The notes beneath the pieces were generated by a model. It made no database searches and was not told where the DNA came from. It saw nothing but the letters and a program-made list of their open reading frames with translations. From positions 1 to 64,000 of the forward strand of contig DPJA01000039.1 in NCBI GenBank assembly GCA_003543235.1: a stretch of 64,000 bases of DNA, read 5' to 3'. This document shows positions 1 to 8,328 of this stretch, in pieces. The translations under genes and the position numbers were made by a program. Every line of letters starts with the position of its first letter. The stretch's first letter is position 1. Source of the stretch: Lachnospiraceae bacterium (GTDB taxonomy: Bacteria; Bacillota; Clostridia; Lachnospirales; Anaerotignaceae).

Positions 1-913
1 TTTTTGTAGACTGATAAAGATTAATGTCCTTAGGAAAACCTCCACAACTAGCAATAACAATGTCAGCCTCATAGTCAATAGGAAGACCATAGCCTTTTTG
101 AACATATCTGCAGCTTTCTCTCCAAGCCGAATCGAAATTTCCACAGAACAGACCACTGTGCTTACCAGATGATTCCATAACAATATTAATTCCAAAAACA
201 ACATCTACAAACTTTGCCGCCTCATACATATCCAAATTTATAGGGTTTTGGCTGGTTTTTCCGCTTCCAACACGTGAATCGCTCATTGCCTTGTCAGGGT
301 CCAACGCACGCTGGTGGTTCATTCTAATTGTTTCCTTGGAAGCAATTCCAGGCACAATGCTCTTTCTTCCGCCGCCGTAACCTGCCATAACATGATGTAT
401 TGTTCCGCCTATGCAAATTACTTTTCTTCCCACAGCAAGAGGATTAATGCTCACCTTAGTTCCCATAGAAGTTGTGCCTACATATATCAAATCCTCAGCA
501 AGGCAATTGTGGTCTACTACTTTAACATTGTCGTAAACGTACTTGCTTGCAAGCTTTTCTTTTTCTTCTTCCGTGTTTGCACGGTGAGAACCTAAAGCAA
601 TTAGTACAACCATATTTTCAAAAGGAATTTTCACTGCATCGTTAAGATATTCCACAAGAAGCTGACACAAAATATCCTGTCTTGACCAAAATCTTGTCAT
701 ATCACTTATAACTATTGTAACCTTATCATCTTTTTCAAGAATTTGGTTAAGAGGCTTGCTGTCAAAAACTCCTTCAGTAACAGAGTGAAGGAATTCACTT
801 TTCATATCTTCAATTACTCGCATCTCATTTTCATTAAGGAATTTAACGCTTTTTGCACCGTCTATATCAAACTCAACCGTTGATGTACCGTATTGTAAAC
901 TTATATGTTCCAT
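1..913 (-). CDS. larA: Nickel-pincer lactate racemase (LarA family), 3' end outside window
   Basis: Racemises lactate (or another 2-hydroxyacid in LarA homologues) with a nickel-pincer nucleotide cofactor, in the cytoplasm. I translated the minus strand from the ATG at 911-913; AGGGTG lies about 7 bases upstream. The 304 visible residues carry every residue known to matter in Lactiplantibacillus LarA: a GSHR motif (H110, the counterpart of H108), H174, the pincer-binding lysine K184 in GYGGGRKSI, and the nickel ligand H200 in MNHQRA. The CGGFPKDINLYQS motif is also present. Family members are about 420-430 residues, so roughly 120 are missing beyond base 1. It is separated from the lactate dehydrogenase cluster (4688-9687) by asnB, dut and the regulator, but a shared role is plausible. 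LarA homologues accept various substrates, so lactate itself is an inference. No larB, larC or larE is in view. Confidence 0.9.
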   Translation of the reverse strand, partial: MEHISLQYGTSTVEFDIDGAKSVKFLNENEMRVIEDMKSEFLHSVTEGVFDSKPLNQILEKDDKVTIVISDMTRFWSRQDILCQLLVEYLNDAVKIPFENMVVLIALGSHRANTEEEKEKLASKYVYDNVKVVDHNCLAEDLIYVGTTSMGTKVSINPLAVGRKVICIGGTIHHVMAGYGGGRKSIVPGIASKETIRMNHQRALDPDKAMSDSRVGSGKTSQNPINLDMYEAAKFVDVVFGINIVMESSGKHSGLFCGNFDSAWRESCRYVQKGYGLPIDYEADIVIASCGGFPKDINLYQSTK

Positions 914-953
914 TGAATCACCCTTCTATGATAAAATTTTTCCGCTTTAAACT

Positions 954-996
954 GTTAAACTATTGAAGTTTAACATCAAAACACCCTCATTGTCAA
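954..996 (-). promoter_or_regulatory. Candidate larA promoter overlapped by a palindrome
   Basis: On the minus strand TTGACA (991-996) is followed after 17 bases by TTAAAC (968-973), a perfect -35 and a weak -10. The -10 lies inside a perfect inverted repeat, GTTAAACT-5-AGTTTAAC (954-974), placed where an operator would block or position RNA polymerase. A further TTTAAAC lies just downstream. The promoter call is reasonable; the operator role is inference. Confidence 0.45.
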
Positions 997-1047
997 CCGA
1001 CTTTTCATGTAATGTTCTTGCATATAAGTCATTCTGGTAAATGTGCA

Positions 1048-1078
1048 TAAAAAAACCCAATATCATCTGATACTGGGC
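1048..1078 (-). terminator. Intrinsic terminator of asnB
   Basis: A ten-base-pair stem with one mismatch (1056-1077, GGGTATCA-type arms, tight loop) is followed on the minus strand by a run of seven U. It sits just beyond the asnB stop codon, between asnB and larA. The plus strand also has a T run, so it could work both ways. Confidence 0.8.
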
Positions 1079-1086
1079 TTCTTTTT

Positions 1087-2916
1087 TTACGCTGCAGCAA
1101 AAAACCTTTCATGCCAAACAAGAAACATATATATTGTCCATATTTTTCTGCTATTGTCCTCTTTTCCATTTTTGTGGTCATCAAGGAACTTCATAATTCT
1201 ATTAGTGTTAAAAAATTCTTTGGCTGCATTACTTTCAAATGCTGATTTTATAATGTTATAATATTTGTCCTCTTTAAGCCAAATACGTATAGGCACAGGG
1301 AACCCAAGCTTTTTCTTTTCTGCCACCATGTCCGGCACATATTTATTTGCCGCCGCACGCATTGCAACCTTCGTGTTTTGTTTCGTAACTTTAAATTTTT
1401 TAGGCAGCTTACGTGCCACATTAAATACCTCTTTGTCAAGAAAAGGTACTCTAACCTCAAGTGAATGTGCCATACTCATTTTGTCAGCTTTTAAAAGAAT
1501 ATCTCCAATAAGCCAAAGGTGAATATCGATGTACTGCATTTTTGTAACATCATCCTTGTCCTTCACTTTGTCGTAAAAAGGCTTGGTTATAGACATAGGC
1601 GTGTGTTTTCCGCTGAAGGATTTAAGTATTGACTCACGTTCCTTTTGGTTAAACATGAATGCGTTGCCAATAAATCTTTCTTCAAGGTTTTTGCTTCCTC
1701 TTATAATGTAGTTTTTGCCCTTAACCTTAAATGGTATAGCCTTTGCAATGCCACCCATTATTTTTCTAATAGGCATAGGTAACGATGTAATAGGACGAAG
1801 TGCATCTGGCTCCTTGTATATGTTGTATCCTCCAAAAAATTCGTCTGCACCCTCGCCTGAAAGAGCAACCTTAACGTGCTTTGCTGCAGTTTGGCTAACA
1901 AAATATAAAGCCACTGCCGATGGGTCTGCCAATGGCTCGTCCATGTGATATTGCACAGTAGGCAGTACATCCCAGTATTCGTCTTTGCTTATAAGCTTGC
2001 TGTAGTTATCAATTTCAATCTTTTTGGATAATTTTTTTGCGAAATCAATTTCGTTGTACTTTGCATAGTCAAATCCAACTGTAAATGTTTTGTCCCCTTT
2101 AAAGCACGCCGCAACATAACTGCTGTCAACTCCACTTGAAAGAAAAGAACCAACTTCAACGTCACTAATTTTGTGTTTTTTTATAGAGTCCTGCATGGCA
2201 CTGTCAATTTCATCAACAAACTCATCAAAATTTTTCGCCTCGTCAGCTTCAAACTTAGGCTCCCAGTATCTCTCAATATCAGTAACGCCGTTTTTGTAAG
2301 TAATGCAGTGGCTTGGCATAAGCTTGTACACACCTTTAAAAAATGTTTCTGGCAACACTGAATACTGAAAAGTAAGGTAGCTTTCAAGAGCCTCCTTGTT
2401 TACTTGTTTTTTAAATCCAGGGTACTCCAAAATGCTCTTTATTTCAGAAGCAAAAATAAGATTTCCATCAACCTCTGCATAATAAAATGGCTTAATGCCA
2501 AAAAAATCTCTTGCACCAAATAGAGTTTCGTTTTTAGCATCCCATATAACAAATGCAAACATTCCTCTAAGATATTTAAGCATACCCTTACCATATTCCT
2601 CATAGGCATGAATAAGACATTCTGTGTCTGAGTTGTTTTTAAAAACATGACCTTTTTCTATCAACTCTTCTCTTAATTCCTGATAGTTATAAATCTCACC
2701 GTTAAAGGTAATAACCACATCATCAGTTTCGTTGTACATAGGCTGTGCCCCAAAACCAAGGTCAATTATGCTAAGTCGTCTAAAGCCCATAGCAACCTTT
2801 GCGTCAATATGTTTGCCTTCACTATCAGGGCCACGGTGTACTATTTTGTCCATCATGTTAGAAAGCACAAGTTCACTTTCCAGCAAATTACCTGTAAAAC
2901 CACAAAAACCACACAT
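1087..2916 (-). CDS. asnB: Asparagine synthetase, glutamine-hydrolysing
   Basis: Makes asparagine from aspartate, ATP and glutamine in the cytoplasm. At 609 residues it has the usual AsnB length. The N-terminal class II glutaminase domain (about 1-190) starts MCGFCGF, so Cys2 becomes the N-terminal nucleophile. The synthetase domain (about 220-600) has the pyrophosphate loop as SSGVDSS, where the commoner form is SGGVDSS. AGGGAGG lies about 9 bases before the ATG. The gene is alone between its own terminator and the dUTPase gene, 134 bases upstream. That upstream gap is too short for a T-box leader and I see none. Confidence 0.96.
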   Translation of the reverse strand: MCGFCGFTGNLLESELVLSNMMDKIVHRGPDSEGKHIDAKVAMGFRRLSIIDLGFGAQPMYNETDDVVITFNGEIYNYQELREELIEKGHVFKNNSDTECLIHAYEEYGKGMLKYLRGMFAFVIWDAKNETLFGARDFFGIKPFYYAEVDGNLIFASEIKSILEYPGFKKQVNKEALESYLTFQYSVLPETFFKGVYKLMPSHCITYKNGVTDIERYWEPKFEADEAKNFDEFVDEIDSAMQDSIKKHKISDVEVGSFLSSGVDSSYVAACFKGDKTFTVGFDYAKYNEIDFAKKLSKKIEIDNYSKLISKDEYWDVLPTVQYHMDEPLADPSAVALYFVSQTAAKHVKVALSGEGADEFFGGYNIYKEPDALRPITSLPMPIRKIMGGIAKAIPFKVKGKNYIIRGSKNLEERFIGNAFMFNQKERESILKSFSGKHTPMSITKPFYDKVKDKDDVTKMQYIDIHLWLIGDILLKADKMSMAHSLEVRVPFLDKEVFNVARKLPKKFKVTKQNTKVAMRAAANKYVPDMVAEKKKLGFPVPIRIWLKEDKYYNIIKSAFESNAAKEFFNTNRIMKFLDDHKNGKEDNSRKIWTIYMFLVWHERFFAAA

Positions 2917-3050
2917 CTATATTTTCCTCCCTTAAGGATATAATCTTCCATATTATAACCATAAAATATTATCACACTTCAGTTTCTTTCGCAAGTAAGA
3001 ACAAGCCACGCAATACCTTCGCAAATATCTTTTTGATATTGTCACTCCGT

Positions 3051-3566
3051 TTAGTTTCTATTGCTCGTTGTGCTTCCAAACCCGCCATTTCTTTCCATGT
3101 AACATTCATCATCAAAGGTAATACCATATTCAACAAAAATACCCTGCATAAATCCATCTCCGCACGCAATTTTTATTTCTTTTCTCTCATTAGTATCGTT
3201 TGTAATTTTAGCTTGAATATGCCCCTCGTTGTCACTGTAGTAATAATCGCTGTCAATTATTCCAACAGTGTTGTTAAGCTGAAGTCTGTATTTAAAACCA
3301 AGTCCGCTTCGTGGATAGCACTTTAAAACCCAGCCTTCCTCCATGTAACATCGTATTCCTGTAGGTATCTTTATGGTTTCGTTTGGCATAAGCCTAATGT
3401 CCATAGGCATAAAAAAATCATATCCAGCTGAACCCTTTGTGGCACGAACGGGCAACTTAATGCTGTTATATATATCCTCAATGTTGCTTGTATCGTTAAA
3501 TGTGTCCGCCCAGTCCTTTGCAAACTGATTAAGACTAACCTTTTCAAATTTGGCTATTTTTTTCAT
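3051..3566 (-). CDS. dut: Deoxyuridine 5'-triphosphate nucleotidohydrolase (dUTPase)
   Basis: Hydrolyses dUTP to dUMP and pyrophosphate, keeping uracil out of DNA and supplying thymidylate synthesis. All five motifs of trimeric dUTPases are visible: KGSAGYDFF (1), PRSGLGFKY (2), GIIDSDYYYSDNEGHI (3), GDGFMQGIF (4) and the C-terminal glycine-rich GGFGSTT (5). I chose the ATG at 3564-3566 (MKKIAKF) over an in-frame ATG 15 bases upstream because TTGGAGG lies 6-7 bases before it. This gives 171 residues. The N-terminal extension of about 40 residues before motif 1 is a little longer than in minimal dUTPases. It is monocistronic behind a clear promoter. It is not in a phage context, although dut is common in phages. 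Confidence 0.93.
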   Translation of the reverse strand: MKKIAKFEKVSLNQFAKDWADTFNDTSNIEDIYNSIKLPVRATKGSAGYDFFMPMDIRLMPNETIKIPTGIRCYMEEGWVLKCYPRSGLGFKYRLQLNNTVGIIDSDYYYSDNEGHIQAKITNDTNERKEIKIACGDGFMQGIFVEYGITFDDECYMERNGGFGSTTSNRN

Positions 3567-3594
3567 TGTTGCCTCCAACATTACAGTTTTCTAC

Positions 3595-3623
3595 ATTATA
3601 AGCCATTGTGATTTACAAAACAA
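3595..3623 (-). promoter_or_regulatory. Vegetative promoter of dut
   Basis: Minus strand TTGTTT (3618-3623), 17-base spacer, perfect TATAAT (3595-3600). The start of transcription would fall near 3588, about 20 bases before the chosen dut ATG and just ahead of its GGAGG, which supports that start. Confidence 0.7.
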
Positions 3624-3675
3624 TTAAAATTCTGTTAAAAATTAAGGTGCTAACCATCTGAGATTATTTTATTTT

Positions 3676-4491
3676 CTATACAAATATCGTGTCTTTATAT
3701 CCTGCGGAATATTTCCCTGGGGAAATTCCAAACACCTTTTTAAACGTGCGTATAAAGTGAGAATTGTTTCTAAAACCAGATTCCTCGCCAGAAATCTGCA
3801 CGCTTTTGCCCTTTCTCAAAAGCTCACACGCACGTATAAGTCTTTGTGCCGTTAAATATTCTCCAATTCCAAGACCCGTTGTCTTTTTAAAGATATAGCA
3901 TAAATGCTGTTTTGTTATATAAAATTCTGCCGCTATGTTGTCCAAATTTATATTTTTGTCGGCGTTTGCCGTTATATATTCCATTATAGGCGTTACCCTG
4001 TCTACATTTTTAGAATGGTATGGCTCTGCCTTTTGTAAACTGCCTGCAAGCTTGTTAAGTGTTATTATCAATTCCACAAAAGCAGATTGACGCAGTAGGT
4101 CCTCTCCATACTCCACATGACCTATCATAGCTTTTTCACAAAGCTTTTCAATATTGCCTATCTGGCTTTCATCCAGTAAAATACAAGGTGTATTGGCTTC
4201 AAACATTTTAAGCAAATCTGTTTGTGGTGTGGAAAGCAGTACGGCATATTCAACAGGAAATTTAATTACATACCTTCTGTAAATAGTTTCATCGTCAACC
4301 ACACTTCGGTGTATTTCGGCGTTGTGTAAAAGCATTACCGCACCTCGCTTCATGGTATATGTATGTGAACCAACTCTCATTTCGCCGTGTCCATCCAGCA
4401 CTATTGTAACTTCGTAGGCATCGTGAAAATGAAACTGACTCATTTTCCACGCATAGTCCTCGTTAAGTTGTATGTCAAAAAAATACTTCAT
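3676..4491 (-). CDS. AraC-family transcriptional regulator with cupin sensor domain
   Basis: A 271-residue regulator. The N-terminal part (about 10-95) is a cupin-type ligand-binding domain (FHFHDAYEVTIVLDGHGEM, then RGAVMLLHNAEIHRS). The C-terminal part (about 170-268) has the two helix-turn-helix motifs of AraC/XylS proteins, ending in SHFIRTFKKVFGISPGKYS. It is divergent from the lactate dehydrogenase-Etf operon and shares the 196-base intergenic region with it. By position it most likely controls that operon, perhaps as an activator responding to a 2-hydroxyacid. The ligand is unknown. AGGGG precedes the ATG by about 10 bases. Confidence 0.9.
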   Translation of the reverse strand: MKYFFDIQLNEDYAWKMSQFHFHDAYEVTIVLDGHGEMRVGSHTYTMKRGAVMLLHNAEIHRSVVDDETIYRRYVIKFPVEYAVLLSTPQTDLLKMFEANTPCILLDESQIGNIEKLCEKAMIGHVEYGEDLLRQSAFVELIITLNKLAGSLQKAEPYHSKNVDRVTPIMEYITANADKNINLDNIAAEFYITKQHLCYIFKKTTGLGIGEYLTAQRLIRACELLRKGKSVQISGEESGFRNNSHFIRTFKKVFGISPGKYSAGYKDTIFV

Positions 4492-4687
4492 TCAGTTTCA
4501 TCCCCTAAAAATTCACAAATTCGATAATTTAGATTTGAAAATTCTAACATAAAATCTTAATATATGCAAACTTTTTACTAATATCCAACAAGATTTTATT
4601 CAATTGGTGTGATATGTTTATTTTTATTCGGTTAATATAATATTATAAAATGCAATTATTTGTCATATTGCCAAAGGAGGGATAAAA
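4492..4687 (+). promoter_or_regulatory. Divergent promoter region between regulator and lactate dehydrogenase operon
   Basis: An AT-rich 196-base region. On the plus strand a perfect TATAAT is at 4636-4641, but at the right distance upstream (4613-4618) there is only TATGTT, a poor -35. That is the usual look of an activator-dependent promoter, in keeping with an AraC protein encoded next door. AAAGGAGGG lies 7 bases before the dehydrogenase ATG. I could not define AraC half-sites by eye. Confidence 0.45.
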
Positions 4688-6265
4688 ATGGAGCTGATAA
4701 AACCATTTTCTGATGAATATATGGATTATCTTCGTGATGAATCAAGAACTGTGGGTTATGCAGACAGCATATCCTTTCCCAAAACAGAAGAAGAAATCGT
4801 GTCTATATTAAAATATTTATACCAAAATAACACAGCTATTACAGTACAGGGGGCACGTACAGGTCTTGTTGCCGCCGCAGTACCCTTTGGAGGACATATA
4901 CTTAACATAAGCAAAATGGATAAAATATTGGGCTGTCGGAAAGACCAAAAAAATTTTTACCTTACTATTGAGCCTGGTGTTATACTTATGGAACTTAACA
5001 AAAAAATAAGCAGCAAAAAGTTTGACACCACCAGTTGGAACGAAATTTCACTTGAGGCATATAATAGTTTCTTATCCTCACCGCCAATGTTTTTTACACC
5101 TGACCCTACTGAAAACACAGCAACCCTTGGTGGCATGGTTGCCTGTAATGCCTCAGGTGCCCGTAGCTTTATGTATGGTGCAACACGTAATCACATAACC
5201 GCTATACGCCTTGCCCTTGCCGACGGACGTATTGTAAGCCTAAAGCGTGGCGAAACCTTTGCCAATTTAAGAACACTCACCATAACCACCCAAAATGGAG
5301 ATAACATTACACTTGATTTGCCAAAATATGAAATGCCAAACACTAAAAATGCCTCTGGCTATTTTGTTAAAGACAATATGGATGCAATAGACCTTTTTAT
5401 AGGCTCAGACAGCACTCTGGGTGTCATAACAGAACTTGAAATTGCCCTAACGCCACTGCCACCTCATATTTGGGGCATAAGCTGTTTTTTTGAATCGGAA
5501 ATTAAAGCAATAAAATTTGTTCAGCTTGTACGTTATAAAATAGAAGGCGTTGCTGCAATGGAATATTTTGACCAAACCGCACTAAACCTTTTAAGAAATC
5601 AAAAGGAAAGCGGTACAGCCTTTGCCCAACTTCCCGATGTGCCATATAATTATAACTGCTGTGTTTACATTGAACTTCATGCAAATACCGAGGAAAGTAT
5701 AGAAGGAAAGATGTTTGAAGTAGGTGAAAAAATGGAACTTGCGGGGGGTAATTTGGATGACACATGGGTAGCACGCAATGAAAACGATATTGATTGCCTG
5801 CATTTCTTGCGTCATGCAGCACCCGAAAGTGCAAATATGATAATAGACCAACGTAAAAAAACCGACCCAATGATTACAAAGTTGGGTACAGATATGTCTG
5901 TTCCAGACCAATTTCTTGAAGAAGTTTTTGACTTGTATCGCAGTGGTCTTGAAGAAAACAATTTAGAGTCTGCCACATGGGGGCATATAGGCAATAACCA
6001 TCTTCATGTAAATATTCTTCCTCGTGATAGTGAAGATTATAAAACAGGTACTATTCTTTATAGCATTTGGGCAGATGAAATAGCTAAAATGGGCGGTGCC
6101 ATTTCTGCAGAGCATGGGGTTGGCAAGCTTAAATCCTATTTTTTAGAAGTTATGTACGGCAGTGAAAGCATTGAACAAATGACTGCCTTAAAATATCAAT
6201 TAGACCCAAAAGGACTTCTTAGCAAAGGTAATTTGTTTACCCCTAAAAAAGGAGGCGAAAACTAA
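4688..6265 (+). CDS. FAD-binding 2-hydroxyacid (D-lactate) dehydrogenase, GlcD/LctD family
   Basis: Oxidises a 2-hydroxyacid, most likely lactate, to the 2-oxoacid, passing electrons to the Etf encoded by the next two genes. The 525-residue protein has a PCMH-type FAD-binding domain (about 30-215; GARTGLVAAAVPFGG, then ATLGGMVACNASGARS) and the FAD-oxidase C-terminal domain (about 270-520) with WGHIGNNHLHVN and AEHGVGKLK. These are hallmarks of GlcD, Dld-II and LctD. Its stop overlaps the etfB start by one base, so translation is probably coupled. Gene order dehydrogenase-EtfB-EtfA matches the components of the confurcating lactate dehydrogenase of Acetobacterium (there etfB, etfA, dehydrogenase). 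Glycolate or 2-hydroxyglutarate remain possible substrates. Confidence 0.88.
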   Translation: MELIKPFSDEYMDYLRDESRTVGYADSISFPKTEEEIVSILKYLYQNNTAITVQGARTGLVAAAVPFGGHILNISKMDKILGCRKDQKNFYLTIEPGVILMELNKKISSKKFDTTSWNEISLEAYNSFLSSPPMFFTPDPTENTATLGGMVACNASGARSFMYGATRNHITAIRLALADGRIVSLKRGETFANLRTLTITTQNGDNITLDLPKYEMPNTKNASGYFVKDNMDAIDLFIGSDSTLGVITELEIALTPLPPHIWGISCFFESEIKAIKFVQLVRYKIEGVAAMEYFDQTALNLLRNQKESGTAFAQLPDVPYNYNCCVYIELHANTEESIEGKMFEVGEKMELAGGNLDDTWVARNENDIDCLHFLRHAAPESANMIIDQRKKTDPMITKLGTDMSVPDQFLEEVFDLYRSGLEENNLESATWGHIGNNHLHVNILPRDSEDYKTGTILYSIWADEIAKMGGAISAEHGVGKLKSYFLEVMYGSESIEQMTALKYQLDPKGLLSKGNLFTPKKGGEN

Positions 6266-7044
6266 TGAAAATCATAGTGTGCATGAAACAAGTTCCCTCC
6301 TCAAATGATGTTCATTTAGACCCTGTCACAAATACAATAATCCGTGATGGCAATAAGTCCATAATAAACCCATTTGACAGCTCTGCATTGGAACAAGCTG
6401 TTGAAATTAAAGAGCGACTAGGTGGCGAAGTTACCGTTCTAAGCATGGGCATACCTGACACCCAACGGTTGCTAAGAGATGCACTTAGCCGTGGCTGTGA
6501 CAAAGCAGTTCTTTTAAGCGACAGTGCCTTTGCAGGTTCAGATACTCTTGCTACCGCCTATACCCTTGGCCTTGGCGTAAAAAAAATAGGCAAATTTGAC
6601 CTCATACTATGCGGAAAAATGGCAGTAGATGGCGACACCGCACAAATTGGTCCCGAGCTTGCAGAAAATCTGAATATTCCTCATGTTACAGATGTTGACG
6701 AAGTAATTTTTGTTAATGATAAAGAAATTATCTGCTCAAAACTTATAGATGGCGGAAGTCAAATATTAAATGTGCCTCTGCCCGCACTCATCACCGTTGT
6801 AAAGGATATAAAAATCCCCCGACTTCCGTCAATAAAAGGTATCCGCTTTAGCCAAACAGCTTCTTTGGAAATACTTACAGCCCAAGACATAAGTGCTGAT
6901 ATAACAAAAACAGGGCTTAATGGCTCGCCGACGCAAGTAGTCAAAACTTTTACTCCTGTACAAGAAAATACGTCGGTAGAATTTAAGGGCAATGCTAAAA
7001 AAATAGCAAAACAAATTGCCTCTGTCTTAGGGGAGGTGCTTTAA
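6265..7044 (+). CDS. etfB: Electron transfer flavoprotein beta subunit
   Basis: Small subunit of the Etf heterodimer (259 residues, usual length). It opens with MKIIVCMKQVP, typical of EtfB, and has the flavin/AMP-site motif VDGDTAQIGPELAE at about 120-133, which in the clostridial electron-bifurcating Etf class accompanies a second FAD. A GGAGG lies about 8 bases before the ATG, inside the end of the dehydrogenase gene. It acts with the preceding dehydrogenase and the following EtfA. The bifurcating role is inferred from motif and context. Confidence 0.93.
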   Translation: MKIIVCMKQVPSSNDVHLDPVTNTIIRDGNKSIINPFDSSALEQAVEIKERLGGEVTVLSMGIPDTQRLLRDALSRGCDKAVLLSDSAFAGSDTLATAYTLGLGVKKIGKFDLILCGKMAVDGDTAQIGPELAENLNIPHVTDVDEVIFVNDKEIICSKLIDGGSQILNVPLPALITVVKDIKIPRLPSIKGIRFSQTASLEILTAQDISADITKTGLNGSPTQVVKTFTPVQENTSVEFKGNAKKIAKQIASVLGEVL

Positions 7045-7045
7045 A

Positions 7046-8221
7046 ATGGCAAACCTAACAATTAATAAGGACCTGTGTAACGGTTGCGGTGTATGTATAA
7101 ATAGCTGTGGTAATAATGCAATAACATTAGATAACGGAAAAGCCATAGTAAATGAAAACTGCATTTTGTGCGGTATATGCGTTGATAGCTGCCCCTGTAA
7201 TGCAATTTCCATAGAAAATATTTCACAGCCAACAAAAGATATATCTAATAGCAGTGGCATATGGGTCTTTGCTGAGGTAAGCCAAGGCAAGCTTTTGCCT
7301 GTTGGTTTTGAACTTTTGGGTAAAGGACGAGCCCTTGCCAACCAAAAAAAATGTTCCCTTACTGCAGTCCTTTTAAGCCACAGCAGTGAGGCTATGGCAA
7401 AAGAACTTATATACGCCGGAGCAGATGACGTGCTAATCTGTGCAGATAAGGATTTGCATGACCTTAGAGAAGAACTTTGTACCACCATTCTTTGCAATAT
7501 GATAATGGCAAGAAACCCCGAAATATTACTTTTTGGTGCTACAGCCTTTGGACGCTCAGTTGCCCCACGTGTTGCGGCAAGAATACAGACAGGCTTAACT
7601 GCCGACTGTACAATGCTGGAAATTGATGATAAAGGTCTTTTAAGACAAACTCGCCCTGCTTTTGGCGGCAACATTATGGCAACCATAATATGTCCAAAAA
7701 CAAGACCACAAATGGCAACAGTCCGTTCAGGCATAATGGAACCAATCCATAGAGATACAACCCGAATAGGCAAAATTGTTCGTGTGCCTTTTCCATCTAA
7801 GCTTAAAACCAAAACAAAAATAATGGAAACAAGGCTAAATAAAAGTACGCTAAACCTTGCAGATGCAAAAGCACTTATAGTTGTTGGCAAAGGAATAGGC
7901 TCTAAAAAAAATATGGCACTTGTTAATCAGCTTGCCGATTTAATCGGTGCATCGGTAGGAGTTTCCCGCCCACTTGTAGATGCAGGATGGAGCGAATATA
8001 AACATCAGGTAGGACAAACAGGTGCAACAGTTGCACCAAAGGTGCTTATAAGCCTTGGCGTTTCAGGGGCTATACAGCACCTTGCCGGTATATATCGGGC
8101 TGAAAAAATAATAGCTGTAAATACTGACCCAGATGCACCTATATTTGGCGTTTGCCACTACAAAATAGTAGCCGATTGCGTTGAAATTCTGAAAGAACTT
8201 ATAGAAATTTATAAAAAATAA
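7046..8221 (+). CDS. etfA: Electron transfer flavoprotein alpha subunit with N-terminal ferredoxin domain
   Basis: Large Etf subunit (391 residues). Residues about 1-60 form a 2[4Fe-4S] ferredoxin domain with two CxxCxxCxxxC motifs (CNGCGVCINSC and CILCGICVDSC). The rest is a standard EtfA ending in the FAD-binding domain (SRPLVDAGW, GQTGATVAPK, SLGVSGAIQH, NTDPDAPIFGV). The extra clusters would take or give electrons from free ferredoxin, which fits confurcation: lactate oxidation by NAD driven by reduced ferredoxin. It starts one base after the etfB stop. The cysteine motifs are seen directly; the electron path is inference from characterised Lct and related Etf complexes. Confidence 0.94.
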   Translation: MANLTINKDLCNGCGVCINSCGNNAITLDNGKAIVNENCILCGICVDSCPCNAISIENISQPTKDISNSSGIWVFAEVSQGKLLPVGFELLGKGRALANQKKCSLTAVLLSHSSEAMAKELIYAGADDVLICADKDLHDLREELCTTILCNMIMARNPEILLFGATAFGRSVAPRVAARIQTGLTADCTMLEIDDKGLLRQTRPAFGGNIMATIICPKTRPQMATVRSGIMEPIHRDTTRIGKIVRVPFPSKLKTKTKIMETRLNKSTLNLADAKALIVVGKGIGSKKNMALVNQLADLIGASVGVSRPLVDAGWSEYKHQVGQTGATVAPKVLISLGVSGAIQHLAGIYRAEKIIAVNTDPDAPIFGVCHYKIVADCVEILKELIEIYKK

Positions 8222-8328
8222 TATAATAATATTAAATAGGAAAAAGAGCTATATTTTAAAACTTTGCCTTTTATCGTCTAATCATTAATATTCATCAGTA
8301 TCAATATTTATTTTAAGGAGGAATAACC

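Noticed and set aside
2917..3050. T-box or other leader upstream of asnB
   Set aside because: The 134-base gap is too short and lacks the T-box sequence.
7027..7890. Long open frame on the minus strand opposite etfA
   Set aside because: A shadow of the etfA frame: the plus strand has the ferredoxin Cys and EtfA motifs, and the minus frame has no ribosome site or family pattern.
8222..8328. Terminator between etfA and the NhaC-type gene
   Set aside because: No stable hairpin with a T run; only an AT-rich stretch and a good ribosome site.
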